NCBI GenBank assembly: GCA_038380435.1 | Contig: JAWZYU010000020.1 | Location: 39,526,307 to 39,590,306, forward strand | Reading direction: 5' to 3' | Source of the DNA: Ryuthela nishihirai | Lineage: Eukaryota > Arthropoda > Arachnida > Araneae > Heptathelidae | DNA length: 64,000 nt | Shown: one piece after another, positions 63,441 to 64,000 of the stretch | Layout: every line of letters begins with the position of its first letter | Position numbering within the stretch: position 1 is the stretch's first letter | Translations under genes and position numbers: made by a program | Notes under the pieces: model-generated | What the model was told of the DNA's origin: nothing | The model's input: the letters and a program-made list of their open reading frames with translations, nothing else | Databases searched by the model: none

Positions 63441-63790
63441 GAAGGAGTGGGGACCAGGGGGGGGGGGGGTACATACCCCCATCCCTATATGACAATGCTA
63501 GTAACCGGAAAGAGGCGAAAAAATATTTAAAATATACGTATATTATTTGTATTTTGAAGAAATTTTTAAAGACCACTAAAATAGAGGGATTAATTCTCTA
63601 AAATTAAACTACTTAAATTAACTAACTGGAATGGAGGATTGAACTGGATTCAATCTTGGTCTGGAACTGGATTCATTCTTTTTTGGATCAATCTTGCCCA
63701 TTCATCCCCTCCTTATTTTCTCTACATCGGGGCCTATACCAAAGTATTATAATAAAAGCAAGCTATGGAATATTAGTACAAGATATTTTA
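63441..63790. other. Unassigned sequence
   Basis: A G-run (63458-63470) and ATTGGATT(C)-type repeats near 63640-63680 (GGAACTGGATTCA). No gene. Confidence 0.35.
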
Positions 63791-63794
63791 GTAA

Positions 63795-63920
63795 TCTGTA
63801 GCTCAAGTGGGAATGTAGCCTAATGCTCCAGGTTAGAGTCCCACTTTCACTAGTTGTGATTTTTTCCGGCTAACCGAGGCTTCTTTTCAAGTCCATCGGT
63901 ATCCTCTTTTATGCATAGTT
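63795..63920 (+). mobile_element. Possible very old tRNA-SINE fragment
   Basis: TGTAGCTCAAGTGGGAATGTAG, then CCAGGTTAGAGTCCCAC (B-box-like), then TTTTTTCCGGCTAACCGAGG and CAAGTCCATCGGTATCC, the last part resembling SINE-A. Too decayed to be certain. Confidence 0.4.
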
Positions 63921-64000
63921 AAAAGTATATTATGGGACTACTGTATAAAGTAAAGACTGCTCTATAAAGTGAAGAGGACAGAAGCATGCGAATTCGAATT

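Overview
This is a stretch of eukaryotic, almost certainly animal, nuclear DNA. It is AT-rich and gene-poor, and full of tRNA-derived SINEs, Tc1/mariner and hAT DNA transposons, LTR and RTE-like LINE remnants and minisatellites. The Tc1 transposase remnants and SINE style look like those of arthropods; I lean towards a chelicerate such as a spider. That is an inference from repeat style, not from any host gene. I could not recognise a single host protein-coding exon, a true tRNA or an rRNA.

The dominant element is a SINE called SINE-A here. It is about 390 bp, has a tRNA-Met-like head with A and B boxes, and ends in AACCC-type repeats. There are about a dozen near-full-length young copies, most with target-site duplications (TSDs) of 9-14 bp, and at least a dozen old or truncated ones. 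A second family, SINE-B (about 200 bp), has six copies. A third, SINE-C, has one possible copy near 63.4 kb. Translations of SINE-A give recurrent 60-100 residue open frames on both strands; these are not genes.

Layout. 0-6.7 kb: a homogeneous 40-bp x 13 minisatellite (481-1000), one SINE-A, a SINE-derived 57-bp tandem and a degenerate 45-bp tandem (4.7-5.6 kb). 6.75-10.2 kb: two Tc1/mariner elements, each with a dead transposase whose DDE glutamate is replaced. 10.8-16.5 kb: LINE 3' end, old SINEs, a 53-bp satellite with a tRNA-like start, and a hAT-type element carrying a nested palindromic MITE. 17-19.1 kb: a young SINE-A, then a deleted Tc1 element with a SINE and a MITE inside. 20-31 kb: a dense SINE zone with young copies nested in old ones, a CpG-rich block at 26.46-26.76 kb, and an LTR at 28.1-28.9 kb. 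31-37 kb: mostly unassigned, with perfect hairpins near 34.1 kb. 37-39.1 kb: a second LTR of the same family with an internal triplication, hairpins, a MITE and an (ATT)n run. 40.7-44.9 kb: SINE clusters, small minisatellites and a rearranged RTE-like LINE. 46.4-46.8 kb: a 36-bp tandem. 49-52 kb: SINEs. 52.57-52.61 kb: a cluster of palindromic transcription-factor-like sites. 53.9-55 kb: a second deleted Tc1 copy. 56.2-57.4 kb: a tandem duplication with a SINE in one copy only. 58.3-60.3 kb: an inverted repeat with a hAT-type element in one arm. The rest is old SINEs and unassigned sequence.

The interest lies in element interactions (nesting order, empty sites, SINEs seeding satellites, palindromic MITEs), not in a gene system. 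I found no operon, CRISPR array or recognisable novel enzyme system.
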